A stretch of 64,000 bases of DNA, taken from positions 124,001-188,000 of the forward strand of contig NZ_JAGQCV010000006.1 of assembly GCF_024346375.1 (NCBI RefSeq). The letters run 5' to 3'. Positions 21,100 through 30,572 of this stretch are shown piece by piece. The stretch's first letter is position 1. Every line of letters starts with the position of its first letter. The position numbers and the translations under genes were made by a program. The notes under the pieces are model-generated. The model was given only the letters and a program-made list of their open reading frames with translations. It was not told the origin of the DNA and did not search any database. Origin of the DNA: Synechococcus sp. ATX 2A4 (GTDB taxonomy: Bacteria > Cyanobacteriota > Cyanobacteriia > PCC-6307 > Cyanobiaceae).

Positions 21100-22635
21100 A
21101 TGTTGAGCGGTCTGCTGCTGATTCCTCTGTTGGGCGCCATCGCCCTGCTGGTCTGGCCTGGTGCGGTGAGCGGCGAACGGTTGCGGCGCACCTGCCTGGC
21201 GCTGCTGGTGCTGCAGGTGGCCTGGTCGTTGCGGGTGCTGTGGCAGTTCGACCCCACCATTTCCGGGCTGCAGCTTGAGGAGATCGCGCCCTGGGTGGGC
21301 AGCCTCGGCCTCGACTATCGGCTTGGCATTGACGGCCTGTCGCTGCCGCTGGTGCTGATCAATGGGGCACTTTCGCTGGCAGCGGCGCTGGTCACGTCCA
21401 CCTCCACGCCGCGGCCCCGCCTTTACTACGCCCTGCTGCTGCTGATCAGCGGGGCCGTGAATGGCGCCTTCCTGGCCCAGAACCTGCTGTTGTTCTTCCT
21501 TTTCTATGAACTGGAACTGATTCCGCTCTGGCTGCTGATCGCCATCTGGGGCGGCAGCAACCGGGCCTATGCGGCCACGAAGTTCCTGCTGTTCACCGCC
21601 GTGTCCGGGGTGCTGATCCTGGGCGCCTTCTTTGGCCTGGCGCTGGCCACCGGCACGGCGGATTTCAGCCTGCAGCCACTACTGGGGCAAGAGCTGGGCA
21701 TGGGCATGCAGCTGTTGCTGATGGGGGCCCTGCTGGTGGGGTTCGGCATCAAGATTCCGCTGTTTCCCTTCCACACCTGGCTGCCGGATGCCCACACCGA
21801 GGCCTCCACGCCTGTGTCCCTGCTGCTGGCCGGCGTGCTGCTGAAGCTCGGCACCTACGGGCTGCTGCGCTTCTGTCTTGGCCTCTTCCCCGATGCCTGG
21901 CAGTTGATGTCCCCCTGGTTGGCGGGCTGGGCGGCGGTGTCGGTGTTGTTCGGTTCGCTGGCGGCGATTCAGCAGCAGGACATGAAGCGGATGGTGGCCT
22001 ACAGCTCCGTGGGCCACATGGGCTACGTGCTGCTGGCGGCCGCTGCTGCCACGCCGGTGAGCCTGCTGGGCGCGCTGTTTCAGATGGTGAGCCACGGCCT
22101 GATCTCCGCGTTGCTGTTTCTGCTGGTGGGGGTGGTGTACGCCACCACCGGCACCCGCGATCTGAACGTGCTGCGCGGTCTGCTCAACCCGGAGCGGGGC
22201 CTGCCGATCACTGGCTCGCTCATGATCGCCGGGGTGATGGCCAGTGCCGGCATCCCCGGCATGGGGGGCTTCATCTCCGAGTTTCTGGTGTTCCGCGGCA
22301 GCCTGGTGCCCTTCCCGGTGCCCACCCTGCTGTGCATGGTGGGCTCGGGCCTCACGGCAGTGTATTTTCTGCTGTTGGTAAACCGGGTGTTCTTCGGCCG
22401 CCTTTCGCCCCCGGCCGACGACCTCGACACGCCGCTGCCGGCGGTGCCACTGGCGCGCCAGATCCCGGCGCTTGCGCTCACCGTGGCGGTGCTGTTGCTC
22501 GGGGTGGCGCCGCAAGCGCTCGGCACCCTTGCCACGGCCACCACCACGGCAATGGGCCGGGCGCCGCAACGCCTGGCGGCCCTGCCGGTTTCGGCCGCTC
22601 CTGATCGCTTGCTTGCGGGAGGGATGGGGCAATGA
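21100..22635 (+). CDS. ndhD4: NDH-1 subunit 4-like protein of the CO2-uptake complex (NdhD4 type)
   Basis: NuoM/NdhD antiporter-like subunit, 511 residues from ATG 21100. Hallmarks are YELELIPLWLLIAIWGG, FPFHTWLPDAHTEASTPVS with the conserved lysine/histidine region, and DMKRMVAYSSVGHMGYVL. About 14 membrane helices are expected. It lies 25 bases after ndhF4 and overlaps chpX by four bases, so the three genes form a unit. Confidence 0.88.
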   Translation: MLSGLLLIPLLGAIALLVWPGAVSGERLRRTCLALLVLQVAWSLRVLWQFDPTISGLQLEEIAPWVGSLGLDYRLGIDGLSLPLVLINGALSLAAALVTSTSTPRPRLYYALLLLISGAVNGAFLAQNLLLFFLFYELELIPLWLLIAIWGGSNRAYAATKFLLFTAVSGVLILGAFFGLALATGTADFSLQPLLGQELGMGMQLLLMGALLVGFGIKIPLFPFHTWLPDAHTEASTPVSLLLAGVLLKLGTYGLLRFCLGLFPDAWQLMSPWLAGWAAVSVLFGSLAAIQQQDMKRMVAYSSVGHMGYVLLAAAAATPVSLLGALFQMVSHGLISALLFLLVGVVYATTGTRDLNVLRGLLNPERGLPITGSLMIAGVMASAGIPGMGGFISEFLVFRGSLVPFPVPTLLCMVGSGLTAVYFLLLVNRVFFGRLSPPADDLDTPLPAVPLARQIPALALTVAVLLLGVAPQALGTLATATTTAMGRAPQRLAALPVSAAPDRLLAGGMGQ

Positions 22636-23762
22636 TCCGTCAGCCCGAAGCGGCAGCGATGCTGGAGCGCTTGCTGGCCGGTGTGCCGCTGCTCGACCAC
22701 TCCGCCGAGCACCTGCTGGAGGTGGTGGCGGTGCTGGAGAGCTATGGCGAGGTGCTCGATGCCTACAGCCGCAACCTCATCCACCAGGCCCAGCGTGAGT
22801 TTCTCAATCCCTTTCCGGTGCTGCGTTTCTTCAATGGGGAGGTCACGCCGCAGCGGCTCTGGCGCCACCTGATCCACGACCGCATCAATTTCGAATACGC
22901 CGAGTATTGCCAGCGCCTGATGCTCTGGCACGGCACCGGCGGCCTTGACGCCTACCTCGATTCCGCCGCCTTCCAGCAGCACTGCGCCGTGGTGATCGGC
23001 CACCGGCGCCGCCGTGATCCGCTGCTGGCTCTGCTGGATCCGCTGTTCCCGGATTTCCTGCCCGAGCTGATCCGCTCGGCGGCCACCGCCAGCGCGCTTG
23101 GCCAGTTCTGGCGGGTGATGAGCGATCTGTTCCTGGATCTCGCCGACGCCCACCGCCGCGGTGAGATCGTCACGATCGCCGCCGTGGTGGCCTTCATCCG
23201 CGAAGGGCTGGTGGCGGCTGCCGGCCTGCCGATCCGCTATGCGGTGGAGCTCGATGGTGTGCCGTTCGAGATCCTGCCTCCCGCCGCCGGCCTCACCTTC
23301 CTGGTCGATGTGGCGGTGCCCTACGTGGAGGCGGTGTTCCTGCGGGGCAGTCCGTTTCTGGGCACGGTGTCGTTCAACGCCCAGGCGCGCCAGATCCCGA
23401 TCGACCAGGCCTGCTTCCAGTACGGGGCGCTCTACGCCGATCCGCTGCCCACGATGGGCGCGGGCATTCCCCCCAGCCTGCTGATGCAGGACATGAGCCG
23501 CCATCTGCCGGCGGCCTTGCTGCAGGTGTACCGCAGCCGGGGCAGGGGGGAGGGCGACCTGCGGGTGAAGATCTGCGCCAGTTTTCAGAAGGCGATGTTC
23601 TGCGTCACCAATGCGGCCATCGACGGCACCTTCCCCCATCCGCTTTCCAGCAGCCACCCGAGCGAACAACAGGCCAACCGGGCCTATGCAAAAGCCTGGA
23701 TCGAACGGCTGCGGGTGGCGCGCATCGACTGCCTGCCCGACCGTTTGGCCGCCGGGGCCTGA
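22632..23762 (+). CDS. chpX: CO2 hydration protein ChpX / CupB
   Basis: 376 residues, the zinc-dependent carbonic-anhydrase-like subunit specific to CO2-uptake NDH-1 complexes. Recognised by EFLNPFPVLRFFNGEVT, the LIHDRINFEYAEYCQRLMLWHG stretch (a candidate site for the zinc-ligand His) and ICASFQKAMFCVTNAAI. It converts CO2 to bicarbonate on the cytosolic face, driven by plastoquinone reduction. The start overlaps ndhD4 (ATGA). Which of CupA/CupB it matches best is inferred from the ndhF4-ndhD4 context. Confidence 0.88.
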   Translation: MIRQPEAAAMLERLLAGVPLLDHSAEHLLEVVAVLESYGEVLDAYSRNLIHQAQREFLNPFPVLRFFNGEVTPQRLWRHLIHDRINFEYAEYCQRLMLWHGTGGLDAYLDSAAFQQHCAVVIGHRRRRDPLLALLDPLFPDFLPELIRSAATASALGQFWRVMSDLFLDLADAHRRGEIVTIAAVVAFIREGLVAAAGLPIRYAVELDGVPFEILPPAAGLTFLVDVAVPYVEAVFLRGSPFLGTVSFNAQARQIPIDQACFQYGALYADPLPTMGAGIPPSLLMQDMSRHLPAALLQVYRSRGRGEGDLRVKICASFQKAMFCVTNAAIDGTFPHPLSSSHPSEQQANRAYAKAWIERLRVARIDCLPDRLAAGA

Positions 23763-23788
23763 TGATTTCCCTGCAGTAGGTTTCCAAG

Positions 23789-24037
23789 ATGGAGCAACCC
23801 TGGACCCTGCGGCAGCGACCCGAACGTCTGGAGCGGCGGCTGGAATTCGGCGACTACGAAACCACCCGCGTCTTCCTTGAGCAGCTCAACCACCTGTCGG
23901 AGCAGAGCGGCCGCTTCCCGGACATCAGCTTCGGGCGTACCTACGTCAATCTCACCCTGCGCAGCGAAACCGAGGACGGACCGATCGGAGCCCCTGAAAC
24001 CGCGTTTGCCGAGGCCATCGACCGCCTCGTGCCCTGA
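23789..24037 (+). CDS. acRAF: Alpha-carboxysome Rubisco assembly factor (pterin-dehydratase-like, acRAF)
   Basis: 82-residue protein with the pterin-4a-carbinolamine dehydratase fold. The catalytic His-His of true dehydratases, normally just before P-D, is replaced by Gly-Arg-Phe ([18 protein letters not shown]), so it should not be an active dehydratase. Such degenerate proteins encoded in cso clusters act as form IA Rubisco assembly chaperones. It overlaps cbbX by one base (TGATG). Confidence 0.88.
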   Translation: MEQPWTLRQRPERLERRLEFGDYETTRVFLEQLNHLSEQSGRFPDISFGRTYVNLTLRSETEDGPIGAPETAFAEAIDRLVP

Positions 24038-24987
24038 TGGCCCCCTCCACCGTCGGCCCCAGCTCCGATCCGGTGATGGCGGATGACACCCCGGTGGATC
24101 TGCGGGCCGCCTACGAAGGCACCGGCGTGGGTGATGTGCTTGATCAGCTCGACCGCGAACTGATCGGGCTCAAGCCGGTGAAGATGCGGATCAGGGAGAT
24201 CGCCGCCCTGCTGGTGGTGGAACGGGCGCGCAAGCAGGTGGGGCTGGCCACGGCGGCCCCCAGCCTGCACATGTCGTTCACCGGCCATCCGGGCACGGGC
24301 AAAACCACTGTGGCGGAGCGGATCTCCGAAATCCTGCACCGGCTGGGCTATGTGCGCAAAGGCCATCTGGTCACGGCCACCCGCGATGATCTGGTGGGCC
24401 AGTACATCGGCCACACCGCCCCCAAGACGCGGGAGATGCTCAAGCGGGCCATGGGCGGGGTGCTGTTCATCGACGAGGCCTACTACCTCTACCGCCCCGA
24501 GAATGAGCGGGATTATGGCGCTGAGGCGATCGAAATCCTGCTGCAGGTGATGGAGAACAACCGCGATGATCTGGTGGTGATTTTTGCGGGTTACAAGGAC
24601 AAAATGGATATTTTCTATCAATCAAATCCCGGCCTCTCTTCCCGTGTAGCCAATCACATTGATTTCCCAGATTACACCGCTCCGGAGTTGCTCTCCATTG
24701 CCAAGCTGATTCTTGCCGGCGAGAGCTATCGCTTCAGCGATGAAGCCAGCATCGCTTTTTCTGATTATATTCAGCGCCGCATGCTGCTGCCGTTCTTTGC
24801 CAATGCCCGATCCATCCGCAACGCAATCGATCGGGCCCGCATGCGCCAGGCGAACCGGCTGTTCAATCACATGGGGCGCGGCCACACCAAGCGGGATCTG
24901 ATCACGATCGAGGCCGACGACATCACCGCCAGCAGTGTGTTCCAGGGAAAAGTGGAAGGCCTCGACCGCAGCCTGCCGCTCACCTGA
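24037..24987 (+). CDS. cbbX: CbbX-type AAA+ Rubisco activase
   Basis: Hexameric AAA+ ATPase that remodels sugar-phosphate-inhibited red-type Rubisco in proteobacteria and red algae. 316 residues: Walker [10 protein letters not shown] (about 83-91), Walker [12 protein letters not shown] (about 141-151), and a pore loop [15 protein letters not shown] (about 117-131). Green-type form IA Rubisco is usually paired with CbbQ-CbbO, so CbbX here is notable. Translationally coupled to acRAF. The section 24600-24780 uses more AT-rich codons (ATT, TTT, TCA) than the rest of the gene. Confidence 0.92.
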   Translation: MAPSTVGPSSDPVMADDTPVDLRAAYEGTGVGDVLDQLDRELIGLKPVKMRIREIAALLVVERARKQVGLATAAPSLHMSFTGHPGTGKTTVAERISEILHRLGYVRKGHLVTATRDDLVGQYIGHTAPKTREMLKRAMGGVLFIDEAYYLYRPENERDYGAEAIEILLQVMENNRDDLVVIFAGYKDKMDIFYQSNPGLSSRVANHIDFPDYTAPELLSIAKLILAGESYRFSDEASIAFSDYIQRRMLLPFFANARSIRNAIDRARMRQANRLFNHMGRGHTKRDLITIEADDITASSVFQGKVEGLDRSLPLT

Positions 24988-25151
24988 TCAGCAGCCAGAT
25001 CACCAGCGCGGGTGCCCTACCGGCGTCTGAGCTGCGGAGAGTGTCTCGGCCAGAATGATCGTTGCAGCTCCTCGACTGCTGTTCACCAACTGCTGTTGCT
25101 CAACAGCTGCTCAGCAACAGCTGTTCAGTGGCATCAGTTCAGCGCGTACTT
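24988..25151. other. Convergent gap between cbbX and dnaA
   Basis: 164 bases between two convergent genes. The first half has no structure I can name. The second half is a dense mix of CAACAGCTG / CAGCTGTTG-like words forming a hairpin (listed separately). No DnaA boxes (TTATCCACA) and no tRNA are seen. Confidence 0.5.
25092..25121. repeat. Inverted repeat with nested CAGCTG words, 3' side of dnaA
   Basis: GCTGTTGCT (25092-25100) and AGCAACAGC (25113-25121) pair perfectly over nine bases with a twelve-base loop, itself containing CAACAGCTGC. Related words recur on both sides (CTGCTGTTC, CAGCTGTTCAG). There is no T-run, so a bidirectional terminator between cbbX and dnaA is possible but unproven. 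Confidence 0.55.
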
Positions 25152-26585
25152 TCAGCGGCGGCGGCGGCCGTCGATCTGCAAGAGATCACGCACCTGCTGC
25201 AGTTGGCGGGCCAGGGAAGGATCGCTGGCCAGCTTCTTCTCCACCTGCTCCACGGCATACATCACGGTGCTGTGGTCCTTGCCTCCGAACACATCGCCGA
25301 TGCGGGGCAGGCTCAGATCGGTGGTCTGGCGCATCAGATACATGCCCACCTGGCGCGCCTGGCTCACGGCCCGTTTGCGGCTGCTGCTGCGCATCTCGTC
25401 GATGCTGACACCGAACACCTCGGCCACCTTCTCCACCACCTGCTGCGGCGTCACCACCACCTCGTTGCCCACCGGGTCGAGCATCGGCGCCACCGATTCC
25501 ACCGTCATCGGCAGACCGGTGATCGAGGCGAAGGCCACCGCCCGGGTGAGCGCCCCCTCCAGCTCCCGGATGTTGGAGGTGAAGCGGCCTGCCAGGTACT
25601 GGATCAGGTCGCGCGGCAGGGTCATGCGTTCCTGCTCCGCCTTCTTGTGCAGGATCGCCATGCGGGTCTCCAGGTCGGGGGTCTGGATGTCGGCGATCAG
25701 GCCCATCGAGAAGCGTGAGATCAGGCGTTCCTGCAGGCGGGGAATCTGGCTGGGGGGGCGATCGCTGGCGATCACGATCTGGCGCCCCGCTTCGTGCAGA
25801 GCGTTGAACGTATGGAAGAACTCCTCCTGGGTGTACTCCTTGCCTTCGATGAACTGGATGTCGTCCACCAGGATCAGGTCGGCGGCGCGGTAGCGGTCGC
25901 GGAACTTCTGCATGCCGTCCTTGCGGATCGCCTGGATCAGGTCGTTGGTGAACGACTCGGTGGACACGTAGAACACACGCGCATCTGGGTCGATCTCGAC
26001 GCGGTAGTGGCCGATCGCCTGCATCAGGTGGGTCTTGCCCAGCCCGACCCCACCACAGAGGAACAGGGGGTTGAATTCACGCCCCGGCGCTTCCGCCACC
26101 GCCAGCGATGCCGCATGGGCCATGCGGCTGTTGGGCCCCACCACGAAGCGGTTGAACACGTAGCGGGGGTTGAGCCCCGGCGCCGGGCGCCGCGGTGTTT
26201 CGCCGCTGGCAGCGGTGGCCAGTACCGGGCCGCCGGAGCCCGCGCCCGCCATGGCCCTTGCCCCCGCTGCCACCGGCCCTCCCTCGCCGCCTATGGCCTC
26301 TGGCAGCCCATCTGGGCCAGGCTCAGCGGCTGCCTGGGCGGTGGACACCTCTACGGCGACCCCGTGGCCGGCGAGCTCGGAGGCGACGGCGGCAATGGTG
26401 GTCAGGTAGTTCTTGCGCAGCCAGCCGCAGGCGAAGCTGTTTGGCGCTTCCAGGTGCAGCACCCCATTGCGGAAGCCGGCGCAGCGGGCTGGGCGGATCC
26501 AGGTTTCGAAGGTGGGCTTGCTCAGATTGGCCTGAAGCGAATCCTGAACCCGGTGCCACAGCTGCTCACCCTGCTGCACCACCAC
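25152..26585 (-). CDS. dnaA: Chromosomal replication initiator DnaA
   Basis: 477 residues starting at one of three tandem GTG codons (26585 the outermost). Domain I ([20 protein letters not shown]), a variable Gly/Ala/Pro-rich linker (about 84-135), the AAA+ domain with Walker [10 protein letters not shown] (178-186) and Walker [10 protein letters not shown], and domain IV with [15 protein letters not shown] for DnaA-box binding. No cluster of DnaA boxes is seen nearby, so this is not evidence for an origin here; many marine cyanobacteria lack a dnaA-linked origin. It is divergent from the HtrA gene over an 89-base gap. Confidence 0.97.
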   Translation of the reverse strand: MVVQQGEQLWHRVQDSLQANLSKPTFETWIRPARCAGFRNGVLHLEAPNSFACGWLRKNYLTTIAAVASELAGHGVAVEVSTAQAAAEPGPDGLPEAIGGEGGPVAAGARAMAGAGSGGPVLATAASGETPRRPAPGLNPRYVFNRFVVGPNSRMAHAASLAVAEAPGREFNPLFLCGGVGLGKTHLMQAIGHYRVEIDPDARVFYVSTESFTNDLIQAIRKDGMQKFRDRYRAADLILVDDIQFIEGKEYTQEEFFHTFNALHEAGRQIVIASDRPPSQIPRLQERLISRFSMGLIADIQTPDLETRMAILHKKAEQERMTLPRDLIQYLAGRFTSNIRELEGALTRAVAFASITGLPMTVESVAPMLDPVGNEVVVTPQQVVEKVAEVFGVSIDEMRSSSRKRAVSQARQVGMYLMRQTTDLSLPRIGDVFGGKDHSTVMYAVEQVEKKLASDPSLARQLQQVRDLLQIDGRRRR

Positions 26586-26674
26586 CCCAACGCCCGGGAG
26601 CCGAATATAGGCAGAGACCTTCCAGGCGGGCGGCCTCCGATGAGGCGCATCCTGACCTGGCTTGCCTGCCTCCG

Positions 26675-27859
26675 ATGTCCCCTGTCCGTTTCCCCAGTCT
26701 TCCCCAGTTTCCGGCGACTGGTCTCACGGCTGGACTGCTGGGGATCGCCATGAGCGGTTGCGCGGTGAGCCTGCCGGAGTTGTCCGGCTTGCCACGCTTG
26801 CCACAGCTCCCGCAGCTCCCGCAGAGCGATCGCACTCCTGCGCTGCCGAAGGTGAGCGACGCCCCGCCGGCGGGCCCCTTGCAGACCGGCAACAGTTTCA
26901 TCGTCAATGCGGTCGAGAAGGTGGGTCCGGCCGTGGTGCGCATCGACACGGTCAAGCGGGTGATCAACCCGTTGGGCGGTCTGTTCGGGCGTGGCCCGGC
27001 GATTCAGCAGCAGCAGGGGCAGGGCTCAGGCTTCATCACCCGCTCTGACGGGGTGATCATCACCAACGCCCACGTGGTGGAGGGGGCCAATGAGGTGTCG
27101 ATCACGCTGCCCGACAGCCGCAGCTTCACTGGCAAGGTGCTCGGCAGCGATCCGCTCACCGACATCGCCGTGGTGAAGGTGGTGGCCGAGGGGCTGCCCG
27201 TGGCGCCCTTGGGGGATTCCGCCCGGGTGCGGCCGGGGGAGTGGGCGATCGCGATCGGTAACCCGCTGGGGCTCGACAACACCGTGACCGCAGGGATCAT
27301 CAGCGCCATCCAGCGCACCAATGCCATCGGTGAGGGCCAGCGGGTGCCTTACATCCAGACCGATGCGGCCGTGAACCCCGGCAACAGTGGTGGGCCGCTG
27401 ATCAACGACCGGGGACAGGTGATCGGTGTGAACACCGCCATTCGCCAGGCGCCCGGCGCCGGCCTGAGCTTTGCCATCCCGGTGAATCTGGCTCGGCAGA
27501 TCGCCGCCCAGATCCTCGAGAAGGGCCGGGCTTCGCACCCCTACATCGGTGTGCGCTTGCAGGCGCTTACTCCCCAGCTGGCCCGCGAGATCAACGCCAC
27601 CTCCTCCGAGTGCCAGCTGCCGGAAGTCCAGGGGGTGGTGGTGGTGGAGGTGCTGCCCCGCAGCCCTGCGGAACAGGCGGGGCTCAAGCCCTGCGACCTG
27701 ATCGAGCAGGTGGACAACAAGGCCGTACGCAACCCCTCCGAGGTGCAGGTGGCGGTGGATCAGGTGCGGGTCGGCAGTGAGATGACGGTCAAGGTGCGCC
27801 GTGGCACTCAGAGCACCACGCTCAACATGCGACCGGCGGAGCTCAAGAGCTCTCGATGA
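26675..27859 (+). CDS. HtrA/Deg-family serine protease with PDZ domain, probable lipoprotein
   Basis: 394 residues. The catalytic triad is His133 (TNAHVVEG), Asp163 (DPLTDIAVV) and Ser238 (NPGNSGGPL); a PDZ domain follows from about residue 280. The N-terminus has a hydrophobic stretch ending in a lipobox-like AMSGC with Cys29, so it may be a lipid-anchored periplasmic or lumenal protease. Start ATG 26675 is chosen; the frame continues upstream into dnaA antisense without protease features. Related to cyanobacterial HhoA/HhoB/HtrA, used in protein quality control. It overlaps the next gene by four bases. Confidence 0.9.
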   Translation: MSPVRFPSLPQFPATGLTAGLLGIAMSGCAVSLPELSGLPRLPQLPQLPQSDRTPALPKVSDAPPAGPLQTGNSFIVNAVEKVGPAVVRIDTVKRVINPLGGLFGRGPAIQQQQGQGSGFITRSDGVIITNAHVVEGANEVSITLPDSRSFTGKVLGSDPLTDIAVVKVVAEGLPVAPLGDSARVRPGEWAIAIGNPLGLDNTVTAGIISAIQRTNAIGEGQRVPYIQTDAAVNPGNSGGPLINDRGQVIGVNTAIRQAPGAGLSFAIPVNLARQIAAQILEKGRASHPYIGVRLQALTPQLAREINATSSECQLPEVQGVVVVEVLPRSPAEQAGLKPCDLIEQVDNKAVRNPSEVQVAVDQVRVGSEMTVKVRRGTQSTTLNMRPAELKSSR

Positions 27860-28497
27860 ACGGGGCTGAAACCGGCCCCTCACTCAGGGGGCAGCGCGTG
27901 CTGGTCGTGATGGCGCGCTGGCCCGCCCCGGGCCGTTGCAAGCGGCGGCTGGGGGCCAGCATCGGTGCGGTGCCCGCGGCCCGCATCCAGCGCCGGCTCA
28001 CCGCCCACACCATCGCGGTGGCCAGGGGTCTGGCTGCTGCCTGCGGGTGCTGCCCGCTGCTGGCCGTGGCGGGCCTGGGCGCGCGGGCGGCCGAGCGCTG
28101 GGGGCGTGCGGCGGGCATCAAGGTGGTGGCGCTTCAGGGGCAGGGCAGCCTGGGCGTGCGTCTTGCCCGCCAGTTCCAGCGCGCCTTTCGCGCCGGGGCC
28201 CGCCAGGTGTTGCTGATCGGCACCGACCTGCCGTTGCTGGAGGGGGCAGATCTGGCCGCCGCCTTTGCGGAGCTGGAGCACAGCCCCCTGGTGCTGGGCC
28301 CCGCCACCGATGGCGGCTACTGGCTGATCGGCCTGGGCCGGCCTGAACCGGCGCTGTTCTGTGGCATCGACTGGGGCAGTTCGGCGGTATTGGATCAGAC
28401 CCTGCAGTTGGCCAGCCAATGCCGCCTGGAACCCACCTTGATGGCGCTGCGCAGCGATCTCGATCGCGCGGGCGACCTGGCGCCGTGGCAGCGCTGA
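27856..28497 (+). CDS. TIGR04282-type glycosyltransferase (DUF2064)
   Basis: 213 residues, GT-A-like nucleotide-diphospho-sugar fold. Motifs are MARWPAPGRCKRRLG at the start, LLIGTDLPLLEGADLAAAF with the metal-binding Asp, and GPATDGGYWLIGL. The family is labelled arsenosugar-biosynthesis-associated in some databases, although many members have no such link. It overlaps HtrA by four bases and the next glycosyltransferase by 13, implying one transcript. Confidence 0.82.
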   Translation: MNGAETGPSLRGQRVLVVMARWPAPGRCKRRLGASIGAVPAARIQRRLTAHTIAVARGLAAACGCCPLLAVAGLGARAAERWGRAAGIKVVALQGQGSLGVRLARQFQRAFRAGARQVLLIGTDLPLLEGADLAAAFAELEHSPLVLGPATDGGYWLIGLGRPEPALFCGIDWGSSAVLDQTLQLASQCRLEPTLMALRSDLDRAGDLAPWQR

Positions 28498-29195
28498 AGA
28501 CCGACGCGCTGCAGGGGGCGATCGCCGTGGTGATTCCCGTGCGCAATGAAGCGGCCCATCTGCCTCTGCTGTTGGCCGATCTGGCGATGGCCCCGGCGGG
28601 GTTGATCGGTGAGCTGCTGGTGGTGGATGGCGGCAGCTCCGATGGCAGCGGCCGGCTGGCCTCGCTGGCCGGCGCAGCGTTGCAGCACGCCGGTGGGGGC
28701 CGTGGCGCCCAGCTGGTGGCGGGAGTGGCGGCCACCGAAGCCCCCTGGTTGCTGCTGCTGCATGGCGACCTGCGCCTGCCGCCGCGCTGGTGGGAGCCGG
28801 TGCTCGCGGCGCTGGGGCAGGCCGAGGCTGCCTGGTATTTCCGGCTGCGGGTGCGGGAGTCGGGCCTGGCGCTGCGGCTGATGGAAGCCGCCGTGGAGCT
28901 GCGCAGCCGCTGGGCGCTGACGCCCTATGGCGATCAGGGGCTGCTGCTGCCCCGGGGCTTGCTGGAGCAGGCCGGTGGCCTGCGTCCCCTGCCTCTGATG
29001 GAAGACCTCGACCTGGTGCTGCGCCTGCGCCAGCAGGCACCGATCCGTTGTCTGGAGCGCGAGGTGCGGGTGGAAGGCCGCCGCTGGCGGCGGCTGGGCG
29101 TGTGGCGCACCGCCTGGCATAACGCGCGGCTCCGCCGTGCCTGGCGCCACGGCACCGAGGCCGGTGAGCTCGCCCGCCGCTACTACCAGCTGTAA
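28485..29195 (+). CDS. TIGR04283-type family 2 glycosyltransferase
   Basis: 236 residues from GTG 28485, a start that overlaps the upstream gene by 13 bases; the frame is open further upstream but that part is not family-like. GT2 motifs: VVIPVRNEAAHLP, LLVVDGGSSDGSG, LHGDLRLPP and a later PLMEDLDLVLRL. This family regularly sits next to TIGR04282 genes, as it does here, so the pair probably acts in one pathway on an unknown acceptor. Confidence 0.82.
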   Translation: MAALKTDALQGAIAVVIPVRNEAAHLPLLLADLAMAPAGLIGELLVVDGGSSDGSGRLASLAGAALQHAGGGRGAQLVAGVAATEAPWLLLLHGDLRLPPRWWEPVLAALGQAEAAWYFRLRVRESGLALRLMEAAVELRSRWALTPYGDQGLLLPRGLLEQAGGLRPLPLMEDLDLVLRLRQQAPIRCLEREVRVEGRRWRRLGVWRTAWHNARLRRAWRHGTEAGELARRYYQL

Positions 29196-29217
29196 GCGCG
29201 AACGGCGGGGCGGGCGT

Positions 29218-29724
29218 TCAGGGGGAATACCAGAAGGCGCAGCGCCGCTGACGCGGCTCCAGTTCCCAGCCCTGCGACGCGTAGAAGCCCACCACGTCGG
29301 GGTCGGCGAACAGGCTCACCCGTTCCACCTCCATGGTGCGCAGGCGATCGAGCACGTAGGCCATCAGCTGCCGCCCCAGCCCTGCCCCTTGATACAGAGG
29401 ATGCACCGCCACATCCCACACCGTGGCTTCCAGCACGCCATCACCGGTGCAGCGGGCGAAGCCCACCAGCCGCGGCACGCGCGGATCGTGGCGCCAGAGC
29501 CCCACGCGCAGCAGGCTGTGCTGCAGCGCCTTGCGCACCCGCCGCAGCGGTCGGCGGCTCCAGCCCACTGCGTCGCAGAGTTTTTCGAGTTCCACCAGAT
29601 CGATGTCCCGGTCTTCGCTCAACACCAGCTGCAGCTGCGCATTGGGCGTGGGGCAGAGGCGGAATCCGACGCCGTAGAAGCTGGAGAGAAGGGGGTCGGA
29701 GTCCAATCCTGAGGGCCGAGACAA
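29218..29724 (-). CDS. GNAT family N-acetyltransferase (cyanobacterial/plastid NSI type)
   Basis: 168 residues. The acetyl-CoA-binding signature is VHPLYQGAGLGRQLMAYVLDRL, preceded by VWDVAVHP and followed by the SLFADPDVVGFYASQGW ending typical of the family also found in plastids. There is no ATG near the front: TTG at 29724 or TTG at 29706 are the candidate starts. It faces the TIGR04283 gene tail to tail. Confidence 0.8.
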   Translation of the reverse strand: MSRPSGLDSDPLLSSFYGVGFRLCPTPNAQLQLVLSEDRDIDLVELEKLCDAVGWSRRPLRRVRKALQHSLLRVGLWRHDPRVPRLVGFARCTGDGVLEATVWDVAVHPLYQGAGLGRQLMAYVLDRLRTMEVERVSLFADPDVVGFYASQGWELEPRQRRCAFWYSP

Positions 29725-29792
29725 CGCAATGGAACGATCCTGCCCGATCGGGGGGGTTCCGTTGCAGGCTGGAGGCTTGCTTCGCCCCTGGA

Positions 29793-30572
29793 TTGCCCCG
29801 TTCCGTTCCGGCTGACCCGGGCGTCGCCCCCCCTCCCGCCGCTGCCGGGGACGAGCGGCCGCTGCTGGTGTGTCTGCACGGCTGGCTGCTGGCCGGCCGT
29901 CTCTGGGACCCGCTGCGGGTGGCGCTGGACGACCGCCAGCGGCTCTGGACCCCTGACCTGCCTGGCTTCGGCGGCACCCCCCGCCCCCGTTCGCTGGCCC
30001 CCACCCTGGCCAGCTACGGCCGCTGGGTGGCAGAGCAGTGCCTCACCCTGGCAGAGCGGCGTGTGGTGCTGGTGGGCCATTCGCTCGGCGGCAGCGTGGC
30101 GCTGCATGCGGCGCCGCTACTGGCCGGCCGGCTCGTGGGGGTGATTCAGATCGCGGCAGGCGGCGGGGTGTACCAGCCGCGCGCCTTCAGCCAGCTGCGC
30201 ACCGGCGGCCGGCTGTTCCTGCAATGGCGTCCCAGCTGGCTGGCGGAGCTTCCCGGCACCGCCGCCATCCGCAGCCCCCTGATCGCCGAGCAGCGGGCAG
30301 CCCGCAGCCTGCTGGCCTGCAGCACCAACCGCGGCGCTGTGTGCCAGCTGCCGGCACTGGTGGCCGGTCTGCAGGTGCCGAGCCTCTGGATCGCAGGCAG
30401 CCGCGATCAGGTGATGGAGCCCCGCTACGTGCGCCATCTGGCGGGCTACTCCGACCGACACGAGCTGGCTGAGTTGCAGGGCTGCGGGCATCTGCCAATG
30501 CGCCAGGCCCCCCACCAGCTCGCTGGCGTGATTGAGAGCTGGGTTCAGAGCCTGGCCAGGCCGCGCTCCTGA
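29793..30572 (+). CDS. Alpha/beta hydrolase
   Basis: 259 residues with a TTG start at 29793. The lid-less alpha/beta hydrolase core shows LLVCLHGWLLAGRLW (oxyanion region), the nucleophile elbow GHSLGGS, a late Asp (GSRDQVMEP) and His (GCGHLPMRQ), giving a full Ser-Asp-His triad. Substrate unknown. Its last 28 bases overlap the end of the convergent ABC transporter gene. Confidence 0.8.
   Translation: MPRSVPADPGVAPPPAAAGDERPLLVCLHGWLLAGRLWDPLRVALDDRQRLWTPDLPGFGGTPRPRSLAPTLASYGRWVAEQCLTLAERRVVLVGHSLGGSVALHAAPLLAGRLVGVIQIAAGGGVYQPRAFSQLRTGGRLFLQWRPSWLAELPGTAAIRSPLIAEQRAARSLLACSTNRGAVCQLPALVAGLQVPSLWIAGSRDQVMEPRYVRHLAGYSDRHELAELQGCGHLPMRQAPHQLAGVIESWVQSLARPRS

Noticed and set aside
18900-21260. 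Very long minus-strand open frame opposite ndhF4
   Set aside because: It has shadow composition (Gln/His/Arg-rich, no domains), and the plus strand holds a well-conserved NDH subunit.
24988-25151. Replication origin beside dnaA
   Set aside because: No DnaA boxes, no AT-rich unwinding element, and the gap lies at the 3' end of dnaA.
26195-26674. HtrA gene starting about 480 bases earlier
   Set aside because: That part is antisense to dnaA with no protease similarity; the conserved lipoprotein-like start is at 26675.
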